Assembly: GCA_947455515.1 (NCBI GenBank)
Contig: CANGOF010000002.1
Location: 1-61,831 of the forward strand
Source: Flavobacteriia bacterium
GTDB taxonomy: Bacteria; Bacteroidota; Bacteroidia; Flavobacteriales_D; Crocinitomicaceae
DNA: 61,831 bases
Reading direction: 5' to 3'
The position numbers were made by a program, and so were the translations under genes. The notes under the pieces were generated by a model. That model searched no databases, had not been told where the DNA came from, and saw only the letters and a program-made list of their open reading frames with translations. Numbering within the stretch: position 1 is the first letter of the stretch; every line of letters begins with the position of its first letter. Shown here in pieces: positions 16,531-25,167 of the stretch.

Positions 16531-18228
16531 TTGATATCTAGTACAAAAACTCAAGTGCAATTCATTGTAAAGCAAAGTGTTGCTTTAGGATTGAAATACG
16601 TCGTTTGTTCTCCAGGATCTAGAAATGCACCACTGCTTATTGCTTTCAATCAACATCCTCAAATAGAATGTATTATTATTCCTGATGAACGATGCGCTGC
16701 ATTTTATGCGCTTGGAATAGCACAACAAACAGATGCATTAGTAGGAGTCTGTTGCACCTCTGGTTCCGCTGCTTTAAACTACTACCCAGCAATAGCTGAA
16801 GCGTATTACCAACAAACACCACTTCTTGTTTTCACTGCCGACCGACCTATTTCTTGGGTCGATCAAGGGGACGGACAAACAATAGTACAACACGAAGTTT
16901 TTAAAAATCATATTCGCTTTTCTACAACTATAACAGAAAACGTTTGGGATAAAGAACAACAATGGTTTGTTAACCGTCAAATTTCTGAAGCCTTTCATTC
17001 TGCTAACGAAACCGTTAAAGGTCCTGTTCATATCAATCTACCTTTCTCAGAACCTCTATATGATCAAGTGGAAATAAATGAAAGTGCATTTATTGAACCT
17101 ATTCAAATTTCTACTTTAAATCATTCACTTTCAGACCAACAATTAAAACAGATTCAACAAACGTGGGAGAAATCCCCTAAAAAAATGATCCTTTGTGGTC
17201 AAATGGCACCAAATGAAGCATTAGAAAACTCACTGAAATTTATTTCGGAAGACCCTTCTGTCATTATTCTTGTTGAAAACACTTCTAACTTAGTTCACCT
17301 TCAGTTTGTTCATTGTATCGATAGAACCTTACAAGGAATTAAAGAAACTGAACTAGCTGATTTTTCACCAGATTTGTTGGTGATATTAGGTGGGGCAGTA
17401 GTCTCTAAAAAAATTAAATCTTACCTGAGAAAATTTACACCGAAAGAAACATGGAAAGTTGGTCACGACTTTTTATTTATGGATACCTATCAATCCTTAG
17501 TACATTCGTTTCCGATGAATCCATTTACCTTTATCAAATCCATCGATCTAACAACAAGAAACTACGATGCAAACTATAGAAATAAATGGAAACAAAAAGA
17601 TTACATAAATAAAGATAAAGCACTAGCATTCATCAATCAACAAACTATATTTTCAGATTTAGTCGCTTCAAATCTACTGTTAGATTATATTCCTGAAAAT
17701 TCAAACTTACACTTAGCAAATAGCTCCATTGTACGTTATGCACAATTAGCAGACCCAATTAAAACAATACATACATTTTGTAACCGAGGAACAAGCGGAA
17801 TTGATGGCAGTACAAGTACTGCATGTGGTGCATCCTTCGTTACTCCAAACAAATGTAACACCTTAATTACTGGAGATATATCTTTCTTTTACGATAGTAA
17901 TGCTTTTTTTAATAAACTATCACTTTCTAACTTTCGTGTATTTTTAATAAACAATGATGGAGGTGGTATTTTCAAAATTATCCCAGGTCCAGATACAACG
18001 AATGAATTAAATGAATTCTTTGTTTTTGAACATGGATATTCAGCGGAATATATTTGTAAAGCATTTGGAGTAAAGTATTATTCTGCAAAATCTATTTCAG
18101 ATATCGAACAACAAATGGAAGAATTTTATACGATTACATCCAGTGATAAACCTAGTTTAATGGAAATATTCACTGATTCTGAATTAAATGACAAAATATT
18201 AAAACAATATTTTGATGCTTTATCTTAA
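16531..18228 (+). CDS. menD: SEPHCHC synthase (2-succinyl-5-enolpyruvyl-6-hydroxy-3-cyclohexene-1-carboxylate synthase)
   Basis: A thiamine-diphosphate enzyme that joins isochorismate and 2-oxoglutarate in menaquinone synthesis. The 565 residues carry 'CSPGSRNAPLLIAF' (27-40), the cofactor-activating Glu53 in 'DERCAAFYALG', 'TSGSAALNYYPAIAEAYYQ', and the ThDP/metal block 'GDISFFYDSNAF' with 'NNDGGGIFKI' near the C-terminus. No ATG or GTG lies between the upstream in-frame stop (16501-16503) and the conserved N-terminus, so the start is TTG at 16531 or the adjacent ATT. terC follows after 22 bases and is probably co-transcribed. MenE is encoded far away at 44.1 kb. Confidence 0.93.
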   Translation: MISSTKTQVQFIVKQSVALGLKYVVCSPGSRNAPLLIAFNQHPQIECIIIPDERCAAFYALGIAQQTDALVGVCCTSGSAALNYYPAIAEAYYQQTPLLVFTADRPISWVDQGDGQTIVQHEVFKNHIRFSTTITENVWDKEQQWFVNRQISEAFHSANETVKGPVHINLPFSEPLYDQVEINESAFIEPIQISTLNHSLSDQQLKQIQQTWEKSPKKMILCGQMAPNEALENSLKFISEDPSVIILVENTSNLVHLQFVHCIDRTLQGIKETELADFSPDLLVILGGAVVSKKIKSYLRKFTPKETWKVGHDFLFMDTYQSLVHSFPMNPFTFIKSIDLTTRNYDANYRNKWKQKDYINKDKALAFINQQTIFSDLVASNLLLDYIPENSNLHLANSSIVRYAQLADPIKTIHTFCNRGTSGIDGSTSTACGASFVTPNKCNTLITGDISFFYDSNAFFNKLSLSNFRVFLINNDGGGIFKIIPGPDTTNELNEFFVFEHGYSAEYICKAFGVKYYSAKSISDIEQQMEEFYTITSSDKPSLMEIFTDSELNDKILKQYFDALS

Positions 18229-18250
18229 ATTTGAACCTAAATTATAAATT

Positions 18251-19003
18251 ATGCTCGATTATTTTTCAATTCTTTTCACTAGTACTGGTGTTTTTTATTT
18301 GGTAGTTCTTTCCTTATTAGAAATTGTACTTGGTATAGACAATATCATTTTTATCTCTATCGTAACAGACAAATTACCAAAAGAAAAAAAGAGAAAAGCA
18401 AGAAATATAGGATTGATTTTAGCGTTGGTAGTTCGTTTATTTTTGTTGTCTATCGTCGGTTGGATTATGGGTATGACGGATACCTTATTTACCGTATTTG
18501 GAACAAAATTTACAGGACAAAGCTTAGTTTTACTAATAGGTGGATTATTCTTGATTTATAAGAGCACTACAGAAATGCATAGTACCATTAAAGGGAACCA
18601 TGAAGGAGAAGTGAAAGTGAAAACAAAATTATCTTCTGTAATTTTTCAAATTGTCATGATTGATATCGTTTTTAGTTTCGATTCAGTAATTACTGCTATT
18701 GGTATGACAAACGAAATAAGTAAAGACGGGAAAGGGAATCCAATGGTGATTATTTTCGGTGCTGTAATCATTTCAATGATGATTATGTTGATGTTCGCGA
18801 AACCAATTTCTGATTTTATCAATAAAAGACCAACAGTAAAAATGATCGCTTTGGCATTCTTAGTAACAATTGGTATGGTTTTAATTGCAGAAGCATTTGG
18901 TCAACATGTTCCAAAAGGATATATCTATTTCGCAATGGTTTATGCTCTAATTGTTGAATTTATCAATATCCGAATGAGAAAAAATAAAGGGATTGAAGAG
19001 TAA
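18251..19003 (+). CDS. TerC-family integral membrane protein
   Basis: A 250-residue inner-membrane protein with about seven transmembrane segments. Acidic intramembrane motifs 'EIVLGIDNIIFISIV' (about 24-38) and 'DIVFSFDSVITAIGMT' (about 137-152) are typical of TerC/Alx proteins, which export manganese or help load metal onto exported proteins. No tellurite-resistance genes surround it, so the 'tellurium resistance' label should not be assumed. It sits between menD (22-base gap) and an S41 peptidase gene (30-base gap) on the same strand. Confidence 0.9.
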   Translation: MLDYFSILFTSTGVFYLVVLSLLEIVLGIDNIIFISIVTDKLPKEKKRKARNIGLILALVVRLFLLSIVGWIMGMTDTLFTVFGTKFTGQSLVLLIGGLFLIYKSTTEMHSTIKGNHEGEVKVKTKLSSVIFQIVMIDIVFSFDSVITAIGMTNEISKDGKGNPMVIIFGAVIISMMIMLMFAKPISDFINKRPTVKMIALAFLVTIGMVLIAEAFGQHVPKGYIYFAMVYALIVEFINIRMRKNKGIEE

Positions 19004-19033
19004 ATAAAAGATCTCTATATTTTACTAAACAAA

Positions 19034-20503
19034 ATGAAAATAGTTAATATTCTAATTATTGCTCTTATTTTATTATCTTCCTTTTCAGACGAAGAAAAAG
19101 AAGTTCATTTACAAAGAAAAGATTGTGAAATTCTTCGTGAAATTCTGATTAATAAAGAAGGAAAATTAGATATTCATGTTTCTGAAGATTCAATTTTTAA
19201 AGCATTTGATGATTTACATGCCAATTTAGATGTCGAACTACCATTTATAGAATTGTATAAATCATTTGGAAAAGCAGTTTCTACCATCCAATGCGGACAC
19301 ACCAATTTATCACCATCAGGTAGAGTTTTTGGAGAATGGAGAAACGAACGTATGTCACTCCCTTGTGACTATGTTTTAATCGGCAAAAAGCTATTCGTTA
19401 ATGAATTAGTGAAAGAAGACAAAAAGATAGTCAATTTCGGAAAACGTAAAAGCCAACAAAAAAACATTCCTAAAAATTCAGAAATAATATCTATTGATGG
19501 AGAAACCGTTCCTGATATGATGGATAAAATCGGAGAATTTATTTCTTCGGATGAAAACGGAATAGAATTCAAATATGCAAATGCTACCAATCTTTTTGAA
19601 TTCTTAAGAAATGTTGCCTATCGTGATCGAAAAGATTCACTAGAAGTAGTTTATTCAGCTAAAAGAGATACTGATAAAATTGTATTATATACAGGGTATC
19701 CACCTTTAAAAACAATTCTCAAGCGTTTAGATAAACTAGAGAAACAAAACGAAAAGAACTTAAAAAATATAGGTAAATATTCCGTTATTAAAAGCAAATA
19801 CGCTTATTTCCGATTTGTCTCATTTTACGAATGTCACGGAGCAAAATATGAGAAGTTTTTAGAAAAATCGTTTAAAGACATCGAGAAAAAGAAAATTAAA
19901 AAATTGATTGTGGATGTTCGAGGAAATGCAGGTGGACAATTACAATATTCTTTTATGAAATACATTGTTGGTTCAAATAAATTAATGGGAAGGTACGAAT
20001 ACAATAAAACTTTCAAACGATTTACAAATAGGCACTTAAAGAAATACAATGAATTCTATCGTAACTATAAAAAATCAAGTCGAAGTATAAAACGATATCT
20101 TCGTAAACACCCTGGTTATGGATACGAATTATATACTGGCTATGTAGATAGTGAACTGATTTTTGAGGGAGATATTATTGTAATTACAGATGAAGGTTCG
20201 TTTTCAGCTTCTTCTTTACTTGCTTGTCATCTAAAAACAATGGCGAAAGCAAAAATTGTAGGACAAACAGCTGGCGGTAGTTTCTTTTGTGGGAATTCTG
20301 GAGGTTTACAATTGGAATTACCTTACACTAAATTCGGTGTAACAATTAATCCATTCACTTTTTGGTCTCATTTACCACAACAAGAAAATCCACAATCCAT
20401 CAAAAAGCCAGATTTAGAGTTAGAGCCAATAAACCCTAAAATGGGGAAGAAGGATGACTGGTATATTACCAAAGCAATACAAGGATTTTTTATCGATAAA
20501 TAA
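19034..20503 (+). CDS. S41-family (C-terminal-processing-like) peptidase, exported
   Basis: A 489-residue protein with a short signal peptide (about 1-18, ending LLSSFSD). The S41 protease fold is recognised by 'KLIVDVRGNAGGQLQYSF' (about 290-307), the serine loop 'DEGSFSASSLLACHL' (about 386-400) and 'GQTAGGSFFCGNSG' after it. The middle (130-240) may hold a degenerate PDZ-like domain ('SEIISIDGETVPDMMDKI'). The usual Ser-Lys dyad lysine is not obvious in the position expected after the SASE motif, where SASS is found, so activity is uncertain. A basic insert (about 325-360) is unusual. Probable third gene of the menD-terC unit. Confidence 0.8.
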   Translation: MKIVNILIIALILLSSFSDEEKEVHLQRKDCEILREILINKEGKLDIHVSEDSIFKAFDDLHANLDVELPFIELYKSFGKAVSTIQCGHTNLSPSGRVFGEWRNERMSLPCDYVLIGKKLFVNELVKEDKKIVNFGKRKSQQKNIPKNSEIISIDGETVPDMMDKIGEFISSDENGIEFKYANATNLFEFLRNVAYRDRKDSLEVVYSAKRDTDKIVLYTGYPPLKTILKRLDKLEKQNEKNLKNIGKYSVIKSKYAYFRFVSFYECHGAKYEKFLEKSFKDIEKKKIKKLIVDVRGNAGGQLQYSFMKYIVGSNKLMGRYEYNKTFKRFTNRHLKKYNEFYRNYKKSSRSIKRYLRKHPGYGYELYTGYVDSELIFEGDIIVITDEGSFSASSLLACHLKTMAKAKIVGQTAGGSFFCGNSGGLQLELPYTKFGVTINPFTFWSHLPQQENPQSIKKPDLELEPINPKMGKKDDWYITKAIQGFFIDK

Positions 20504-20505
20504 AA

Positions 20506-21027
20506 TTAAAACAGCAAATTTTGGATAGCTAAAACAGTTTTCCAATTTCTAGTAGTAGCCTTTGTTTTAAAAGATTTTTCAATATAAGAATTAGAAAATT
20601 TAGTATCACTATATTTTAAGTCACAAGCTAAGTAAAATTCTTTTCCTAATAGAGCATATTCCTCTTTAACTACTTCTATTTGATTAACCATATCTATACT
20701 TGGATGTGTTTCTAATAAAGTCAAATGTAAATGTTCTATATCGTATTTTTTGGAAAATGGACTTTTTTCAATAATCTCATTCCATTCATGACGAGTACGA
20801 AGAATGGGATGGATAGTTAAAGAGAATTTAGTTTGTATACTTTGGAAAATGATTTCCTGTAAATAATTAGAATCGTGAGCAGATTCAAAAGCAATGTTGC
20901 CACTTTGAATATAAGTTCTTGGATTTTCTAACGCTAAAGAACTAAATAAGGATTTGAGCTCATCCATCTTAATTCGATTATTACCTCCTACATTAATACC
21001 TTTTAACAAACAAATAAAAGTTTCCAT
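20506..21027 (-). CDS. DUF1697-family protein
   Basis: A 173-residue cytoplasmic protein. The N-terminal block 'FICLLKGINVGGNNRIKMDE' and 'PRTYIQSGNIAFES' are diagnostic of DUF1697, whose function is unknown. It converges on the S41 gene with 2 bases between stops and follows endonuclease III by 7 bases, so it is probably in an operon with nth. Confidence 0.87.
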   Translation of the reverse strand: METFICLLKGINVGGNNRIKMDELKSLFSSLALENPRTYIQSGNIAFESAHDSNYLQEIIFQSIQTKFSLTIHPILRTRHEWNEIIEKSPFSKKYDIEHLHLTLLETHPSIDMVNQIEVVKEEYALLGKEFYLACDLKYSDTKFSNSYIEKSFKTKATTRNWKTVLAIQNLLF

Positions 21028-21034
21028 TTCAATA

Positions 21035-21679
21035 TTATACTAGTTCTAAAATTGCAGCTTTGGTTCCAATGGTATTAGTAATGTAATCTTTATTCTTTTT
21101 TGGGCTTCGCGCTGGCGAATATTCTCTACCATAAAATATTATTTGTAAATGTAACTTATTCCAACTCTCTTTTGGAAATGCTTTTTTAGCATCTTTTTCT
21201 GTCTCTACAACATTTTTACCACTTGTGATTCCCCAACGCGTTAATAAACGATGAATGTGTGTATCTACAGGAAACATTGGGTGACCAAAAGATTGTGACA
21301 TGACTACAGAAGCTGTTTTATGTCCAACACCAGGTAATTCTTCCAATAAGAGGATATCTTCCGGTACTTCACCATTATATTTTTCAATTAATATCTGAGA
21401 TAAAGTAAAGATCGCGTATGCTTTTTTAGGAGATAATCCACATGGTCGAATGATTAGTCGAATTTCCTCTATACTTAATTTAACCATATTAAACGGATTA
21501 TCCGCTTTCGAAAATAGGAGAGGAGTTATCTTATTAACTCTTTCGTCAGTACATTGAGCGGACAATAAAACTGCAATCAATAATGTATAGGCATCCTTAT
21601 GATCTAAGGGAACAGGTGTAGTTGGATACAACTTTTCCAATTCCTTCAAAATATAGTTCGCTTTTTCTTTTTTAGTCAT
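21035..21679 (-). CDS. nth: Endonuclease III (DNA glycosylase/AP lyase) without the Fe-S cluster
   Basis: A 214-residue helix-hairpin-helix DNA repair enzyme that removes oxidised pyrimidines and cuts AP sites. The HhH loop 'LEELPGVGHKTASVV' carries catalytic Lys121, and Asp139 lies in 'FPVDTHIHRL'. In E. coli the end of the protein holds a four-cysteine 4Fe-4S cluster. Here the corresponding region after residue 176 ('LHLQIIFYGREYSPARSPKK' onward) has no cysteine at all, so the cluster is absent. I believe related Flavobacteriia proteins share this, so it looks like a lineage feature rather than a mutation. It is divergent from a small gene 24 bases away. Confidence 0.9.
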   Translation of the reverse strand: MTKKEKANYILKELEKLYPTTPVPLDHKDAYTLLIAVLLSAQCTDERVNKITPLLFSKADNPFNMVKLSIEEIRLIIRPCGLSPKKAYAIFTLSQILIEKYNGEVPEDILLLEELPGVGHKTASVVMSQSFGHPMFPVDTHIHRLLTRWGITSGKNVVETEKDAKKAFPKESWNKLHLQIIFYGREYSPARSPKKNKDYITNTIGTKAAILELV

Positions 21680-21683
21680 AGAA

Positions 21684-21697
21684 TAAAGATATATTTT
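21684..21697. promoter_or_regulatory. Overlapping divergent -7 boxes, nth / small conserved gene
   Basis: The minus strand reads TATCTTTA at 21691-21684 (for nth) and the plus strand reads TATATTTT at 21690-21697 (for the small gene). Both are one base from TAnnTTTG. The gap between the start codons is only 24 bases, so transcripts would have almost no leader. Confidence 0.3.
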
Positions 21698-21703
21698 TAA
21701 TGT

Positions 21704-21940
21704 ATGGAAAACAAAAATGCATATCCAATTTATCGTAAATTAAACAACAATCGCTCTTTCTATAAAATTTCTTCCGATAGAATTTTTGAAGAGATTCAAA
21801 GGATAGGTACGAGAAAAGTACATTATGTTCATGAAGCAAAACAATACCCAGAAATCTTATTTATTCAAGACTTAATTAACTTTGCTCACCAAGGTATTGA
21901 AGATTTCACTGAAAAGGAATGGGAAATAATAATCAAATAA
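21704..21940 (+). CDS. Small conserved-looking protein of unknown function
   Basis: A 78-residue protein, charged and soluble, with no cysteine or membrane segment. It reads as a real gene: ATG start, ordinary codon use, a strong terminator directly after the stop, and a divergent promoter shared with nth. I do not recognise a domain. 'IYRKLNNNRSFYKI' followed by 'FEEIQRIGTRK' gives an alpha/beta pattern with a short basic patch. Function unknown. Confidence 0.6.
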   Translation: MENKNAYPIYRKLNNNRSFYKISSDRIFEEIQRIGTRKVHYVHEAKQYPEILFIQDLINFAHQGIEDFTEKEWEIIIK

Positions 21941-21966
21941 AAAAGAGGAGCGAACTCCTCTTTTTT
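21941..21966. terminator. Bidirectional terminator
   Basis: A 10-bp perfect stem (21941-21950 with 21955-21964) around a CGAA loop, with A runs before and T runs after. It can end both the small gene and the polysaccharide operon arriving on the minus strand. Confidence 0.88.
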
Positions 21967-21976
21967 ATATTAATAT

Positions 21977-24346
21977 TTATTTGGTAAATATTTTTTTATA
22001 CCAAGGCGTTATTTTATTATGTAAACTATCGTTTATACCACTACCATAACCGTAGCCATATCCATATCCATAATTTTTTGTATGATCTGAACAATTCAAT
22101 AAAATTGCCATGTTTTTTAATTTACCTTCATTGTAAAGTGATGTAGGAATATTTAATAAACGTTTATCCAAATAATCTGCTCTTGAAACATAAATAAAAA
22201 TATCTGCATAATCATTTAATAATAAGGTATCCGCAACCATTCCAACAGGAGCAGTATCTACTACTATATAATCAAACTTTTCTTTTACTATTTCAAACAA
22301 AGTATTTAATCTATCGGTCATTAATAATTCTGCCGGATTTGGAGGTATAGGACCTGAAGGAATAATAGTCACATTTTCAATTTCCTTCAAATTAATACTG
22401 ATATCATCTAACGTAATATTTTCATCAATTATAAAACTTGTAACACCTTTTGTTGCATTAATATCCAAATACTGCATAATTTTAGGCGCTCTTAAATCCA
22501 TTCCGATTAGGGCTACTTTTTTACCCGATAATCCTAAGGTACTTGCTAAGTTCAAAGCAATAAATGATTTACCTTCATGACTAATCGTAGAAGTTATAAA
22601 GATAGATTTACATGTATCTTTCTTGCTAGGGATTAAGAAATTTATGTTTGTACGAAGTAGTCTAAATGCTTCAGCAACACTAGATCTTTCCGTTTTTCCA
22701 ACTACTAATTTATTTTCTACATCAGAAATTGGAATATCCCCGATATAAGGTATTCCGAGATCAGAAACATCAAATTTATTATGAATTTTAGTGTCTAAGG
22801 TGTTTCTGATATATATAATTAACGTTGTTATTGCTAATGTTAACAAAAGAACAATAGTAAAAACCATTTTCTTTTTTGGCTTAATTATACTCCCGTTACT
22901 ATACGCATCATCAATAGTTTTGGAATTGGATACAGTAACCGCTAATGCCATAGAAGTTTCTTCTCTTTTTTGAAGTAAGAACAAATAAAGATTTTCTTTA
23001 ATTTGTTGTTGTCTCATTATTTCTTTAAAATTCTTCTCTTGAACTGGCGCAGAAACTAATTTATTTTTTAAGTTTATGTCTTGATTCTCTAAAGATTTAT
23101 TCCTAATCTTTAACGAGTTACGCTGATTAGATAAACTTTCCTTTAAGTTTCTTTTAAGTGATTCTAATTGAGCGTCTAAATTTACAATTACAGGATTTTT
23201 ATCGCTAGATCCTATAATTAATTTATTTCTTTCTAATTGAAGCGTATTTACAGTTTCAATCATTTTCTCAATCGATGGATTATTAATACCAATATTAGAA
23301 GGTATCAATTCACCATTTTTCTTTTTACTTATATAATCAAAAATGTATTCAGCCATTTTAAGCTGTGTACTATTTTCAATTATTAACTTTTCATTTTCTG
23401 ATTCATTTTCAAAAAACAGAGAAGCATTGGTTGTTAAATCGAAAATTTTATTATTTGATTTGAAATTCGATACATTTTGATCAACATTAGAAAGTTCATT
23501 CGTAATAAAATCAATACGTTCATTAATAAAATTTAATGTGTTTTTTGAAACTTCATTTTTATCTTGAATCGCATCTTTATTGTGTTGCTTTATTATATTG
23601 TTAATAATAGCTTCCCCTTTATCTATATTTTCTATATCCATAGATATCAACAAAACACTAGATTCTTTATTATTTTCTTCAACAACAACATTACTTTGTA
23701 AATAGTCAACTACTGCATCAAACTTTGAGATTTCCAATATCAGCTTTTTACCAATTGGAATTTGTTTACAATTCGGGGTAATAACTGCATCTCCTAATGG
23801 TAAATGAAATGATTTACCAAAATTGACTATCTTAGAATCTTCAGTTTCTAAATCATTTATTTCAAATGTTGAATTAGAAACAAAAGTGATTTCGTAGGAT
23901 CCATCCAATTTGTAAATAGAAGAGTCACCTTTTAAAAAATTAATTTTTATCCAAGGATTTTTAAATTGCTCCTTAGAAATTGGCCCATTATTGTCAATAT
24001 AACCGACATTTAATTTTAAATCTTTAACTACAAGTGACAATAATTTACGTGATTCTAAAATTTCAATTTCATTTTCAATTTTATTTTGCATAGATCCACC
24101 TCCACTTAATTCAGAGATAGCAGACATTTGTGAGACTAAATCATTTTTATCATCGTCTTTAATTAATATACTTGCACTTACATTATAGGTAGGTGTAGTA
24201 TATCTTAAATACAAGAGGCCAAAAATAATCCCGAAAAATAGCGTTACTAAATACCACTTCCATTTAAATAAATAGGGGTAAATTATTTCTTTAAAATTAA
24301 AATTTTCAGAAAAATCTTCTTTCGTTGTTTGATTTAGTTGATTCAT
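21977..24346 (-). CDS. Wzc-like polysaccharide co-polymerase and tyrosine autokinase
   Basis: A 789-residue inner-membrane protein that controls chain length and export of the polysaccharide. It has a Wzz domain with transmembrane segments at about 31-49 and 494-513, and a long periplasmic coiled-coil region between (about 255-460). A cytoplasmic BY-kinase domain follows, with Walker A 'TSTISHEGKS' (585-594), Walker A' 'VALIGMDLRAPK' (611-622) and Walker B 'DYIVVDTAP' (692-700). The tail has a Tyr-Gly repeat (759-768), the likely autophosphorylation cluster. The start overlaps the wza-like stop by 4 bases. It is the last gene of the cluster. Confidence 0.93.
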   Translation of the reverse strand: MNQLNQTTKEDFSENFNFKEIIYPYLFKWKWYLVTLFFGIIFGLLYLRYTTPTYNVSASILIKDDDKNDLVSQMSAISELSGGGSMQNKIENEIEILESRKLLSLVVKDLKLNVGYIDNNGPISKEQFKNPWIKINFLKGDSSIYKLDGSYEITFVSNSTFEINDLETEDSKIVNFGKSFHLPLGDAVITPNCKQIPIGKKLILEISKFDAVVDYLQSNVVVEENNKESSVLLISMDIENIDKGEAIINNIIKQHNKDAIQDKNEVSKNTLNFINERIDFITNELSNVDQNVSNFKSNNKIFDLTTNASLFFENESENEKLIIENSTQLKMAEYIFDYISKKKNGELIPSNIGINNPSIEKMIETVNTLQLERNKLIIGSSDKNPVIVNLDAQLESLKRNLKESLSNQRNSLKIRNKSLENQDINLKNKLVSAPVQEKNFKEIMRQQQIKENLYLFLLQKREETSMALAVTVSNSKTIDDAYSNGSIIKPKKKMVFTIVLLLTLAITTLIIYIRNTLDTKIHNKFDVSDLGIPYIGDIPISDVENKLVVGKTERSSVAEAFRLLRTNINFLIPSKKDTCKSIFITSTISHEGKSFIALNLASTLGLSGKKVALIGMDLRAPKIMQYLDINATKGVTSFIIDENITLDDISINLKEIENVTIIPSGPIPPNPAELLMTDRLNTLFEIVKEKFDYIVVDTAPVGMVADTLLLNDYADIFIYVSRADYLDKRLLNIPTSLYNEGKLKNMAILLNCSDHTKNYGYGYGYGYGSGINDSLHNKITPWYKKIFTK
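22038..22073 (-). repeat. In-frame hexamer repeat coding the Tyr-Gly tail of the kinase
   Basis: Six 6-bp units (plus strand CCACTA, CCATAA, CCGTAG, CCATAT, CCATAT, CCATAA) encode repeated Tyr-Gly. Gain or loss of a unit by slippage would add or remove one tyrosine without a frameshift. Confidence 0.6.
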
Positions 24347-25107
24347 TTTGTTAGGATATTAATCATCGTAATTAATAAGGATGCAGTTGAAATAAATACA
24401 CTTGAAGCAGCACTAATCAAGGAAGAATTTGCTCTTGCTTGATTAGGTTGAATATAAACTACATCATTTTGATTCAAATAATATACAGGAGAATTAAATA
24501 TTTCTTTCGTAGTTAAATCTATTTTATATTCCTTCTTTTGACCGTTTTCTTCTCGAATTACTAAAATGTTATTTCTAACTCCTGTGATGTTTAAGTCACC
24601 TGCTAAACCGATTGCTTCTAATAAAGTAATTCGTTCGTTAGGAATAGTAAAAGTTCCAGGATTTTTAACTTCACCTAATACGGTTACTTTAAAATTTTGA
24701 ATTTGAATATTAATGATAGGATTGTTAATGTAAGGTTTGATTTTTTCTTTTAACAATTCAATTACTTGACTTCTTTCTAAACCTCCAATTTTGATTGTAC
24801 CTAATATAGGGAAGTCGATTTCACCTTTCTCATTTATTAAAAAACCTTGATTAGCAGGAGCACCAATAGAATACCCACGATTTGTTGGGTTTATGGAAGG
24901 TGGAAGATTAAAAGGTTTTGTACTATTATCGTCCGCACCATAAACTACAATGTATAAAAAATCATCTGGTTTGAATTTAGGGGAATATGAATTAGTTGTT
25001 ACAGAACTTATTGGGTCAGTTGAATTTTGAAAATAAACTAATTTTTTTCGCGATGCACAGGAAAAAAATAAAATTGTCAAGAGGAGAAATGATATACTTT
25101 TTTTCAT
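24343..25107 (-). CDS. Wza-like outer-membrane polysaccharide export lipoprotein
   Basis: A 254-residue export protein forming the outer-membrane outlet. The N-terminus from the ATG is 'MKKSISFLLLTILFFSC', a lipoprotein signal with Cys17. A Poly_export domain (about 40-125) and an SLBB domain ('VTVLGEVKNPGTFTIPNERI' and onward, about 140-205) follow, and a hydrophobic C-terminal helix (about 226-252) may cross the outer membrane as in Wza. An in-frame TTG at 25134 would add nine residues. I chose the ATG at 25107 because it gives a standard signal peptide and because that TTG lies inside a promoter-like box. Its stop overlaps the kinase start. Confidence 0.9.
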   Translation of the reverse strand: MKKSISFLLLTILFFSCASRKKLVYFQNSTDPISSVTTNSYSPKFKPDDFLYIVVYGADDNSTKPFNLPPSINPTNRGYSIGAPANQGFLINEKGEIDFPILGTIKIGGLERSQVIELLKEKIKPYINNPIINIQIQNFKVTVLGEVKNPGTFTIPNERITLLEAIGLAGDLNITGVRNNILVIREENGQKKEYKIDLTTKEIFNSPVYYLNQNDVVYIQPNQARANSSLISAASSVFISTASLLITMINILTK

Positions 25108-25131
25108 TTTATTACGTGATGAATTAATGGA

Positions 25132-25139
25132 CAAAAATA
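25132..25139 (-). promoter_or_regulatory. Internal -7 promoter box upstream of the wza-like gene
   Basis: The minus strand reads TATTTTTG, an exact TAnnTTTG, 24 bases upstream of the ATG in the 60-base gap after the sugar transferase. It suggests that export genes can be transcribed apart from the sugar genes. Confidence 0.4.
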
Positions 25140-25167
25140 CTATAAATTAATATTTTAAACTAACATA

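Noticed and set aside
18251-19003. Tellurite resistance locus
   Set aside because: The TerC-like protein stands without TerB, TerD, TerE or TerZ genes, so resistance cannot be inferred.
25108-25134. TTG start giving a nine-residue longer export lipoprotein
   Set aside because: The ATG at 25107 gives a standard lipoprotein signal, and the TTG overlaps a TATTTTTG promoter-like box.
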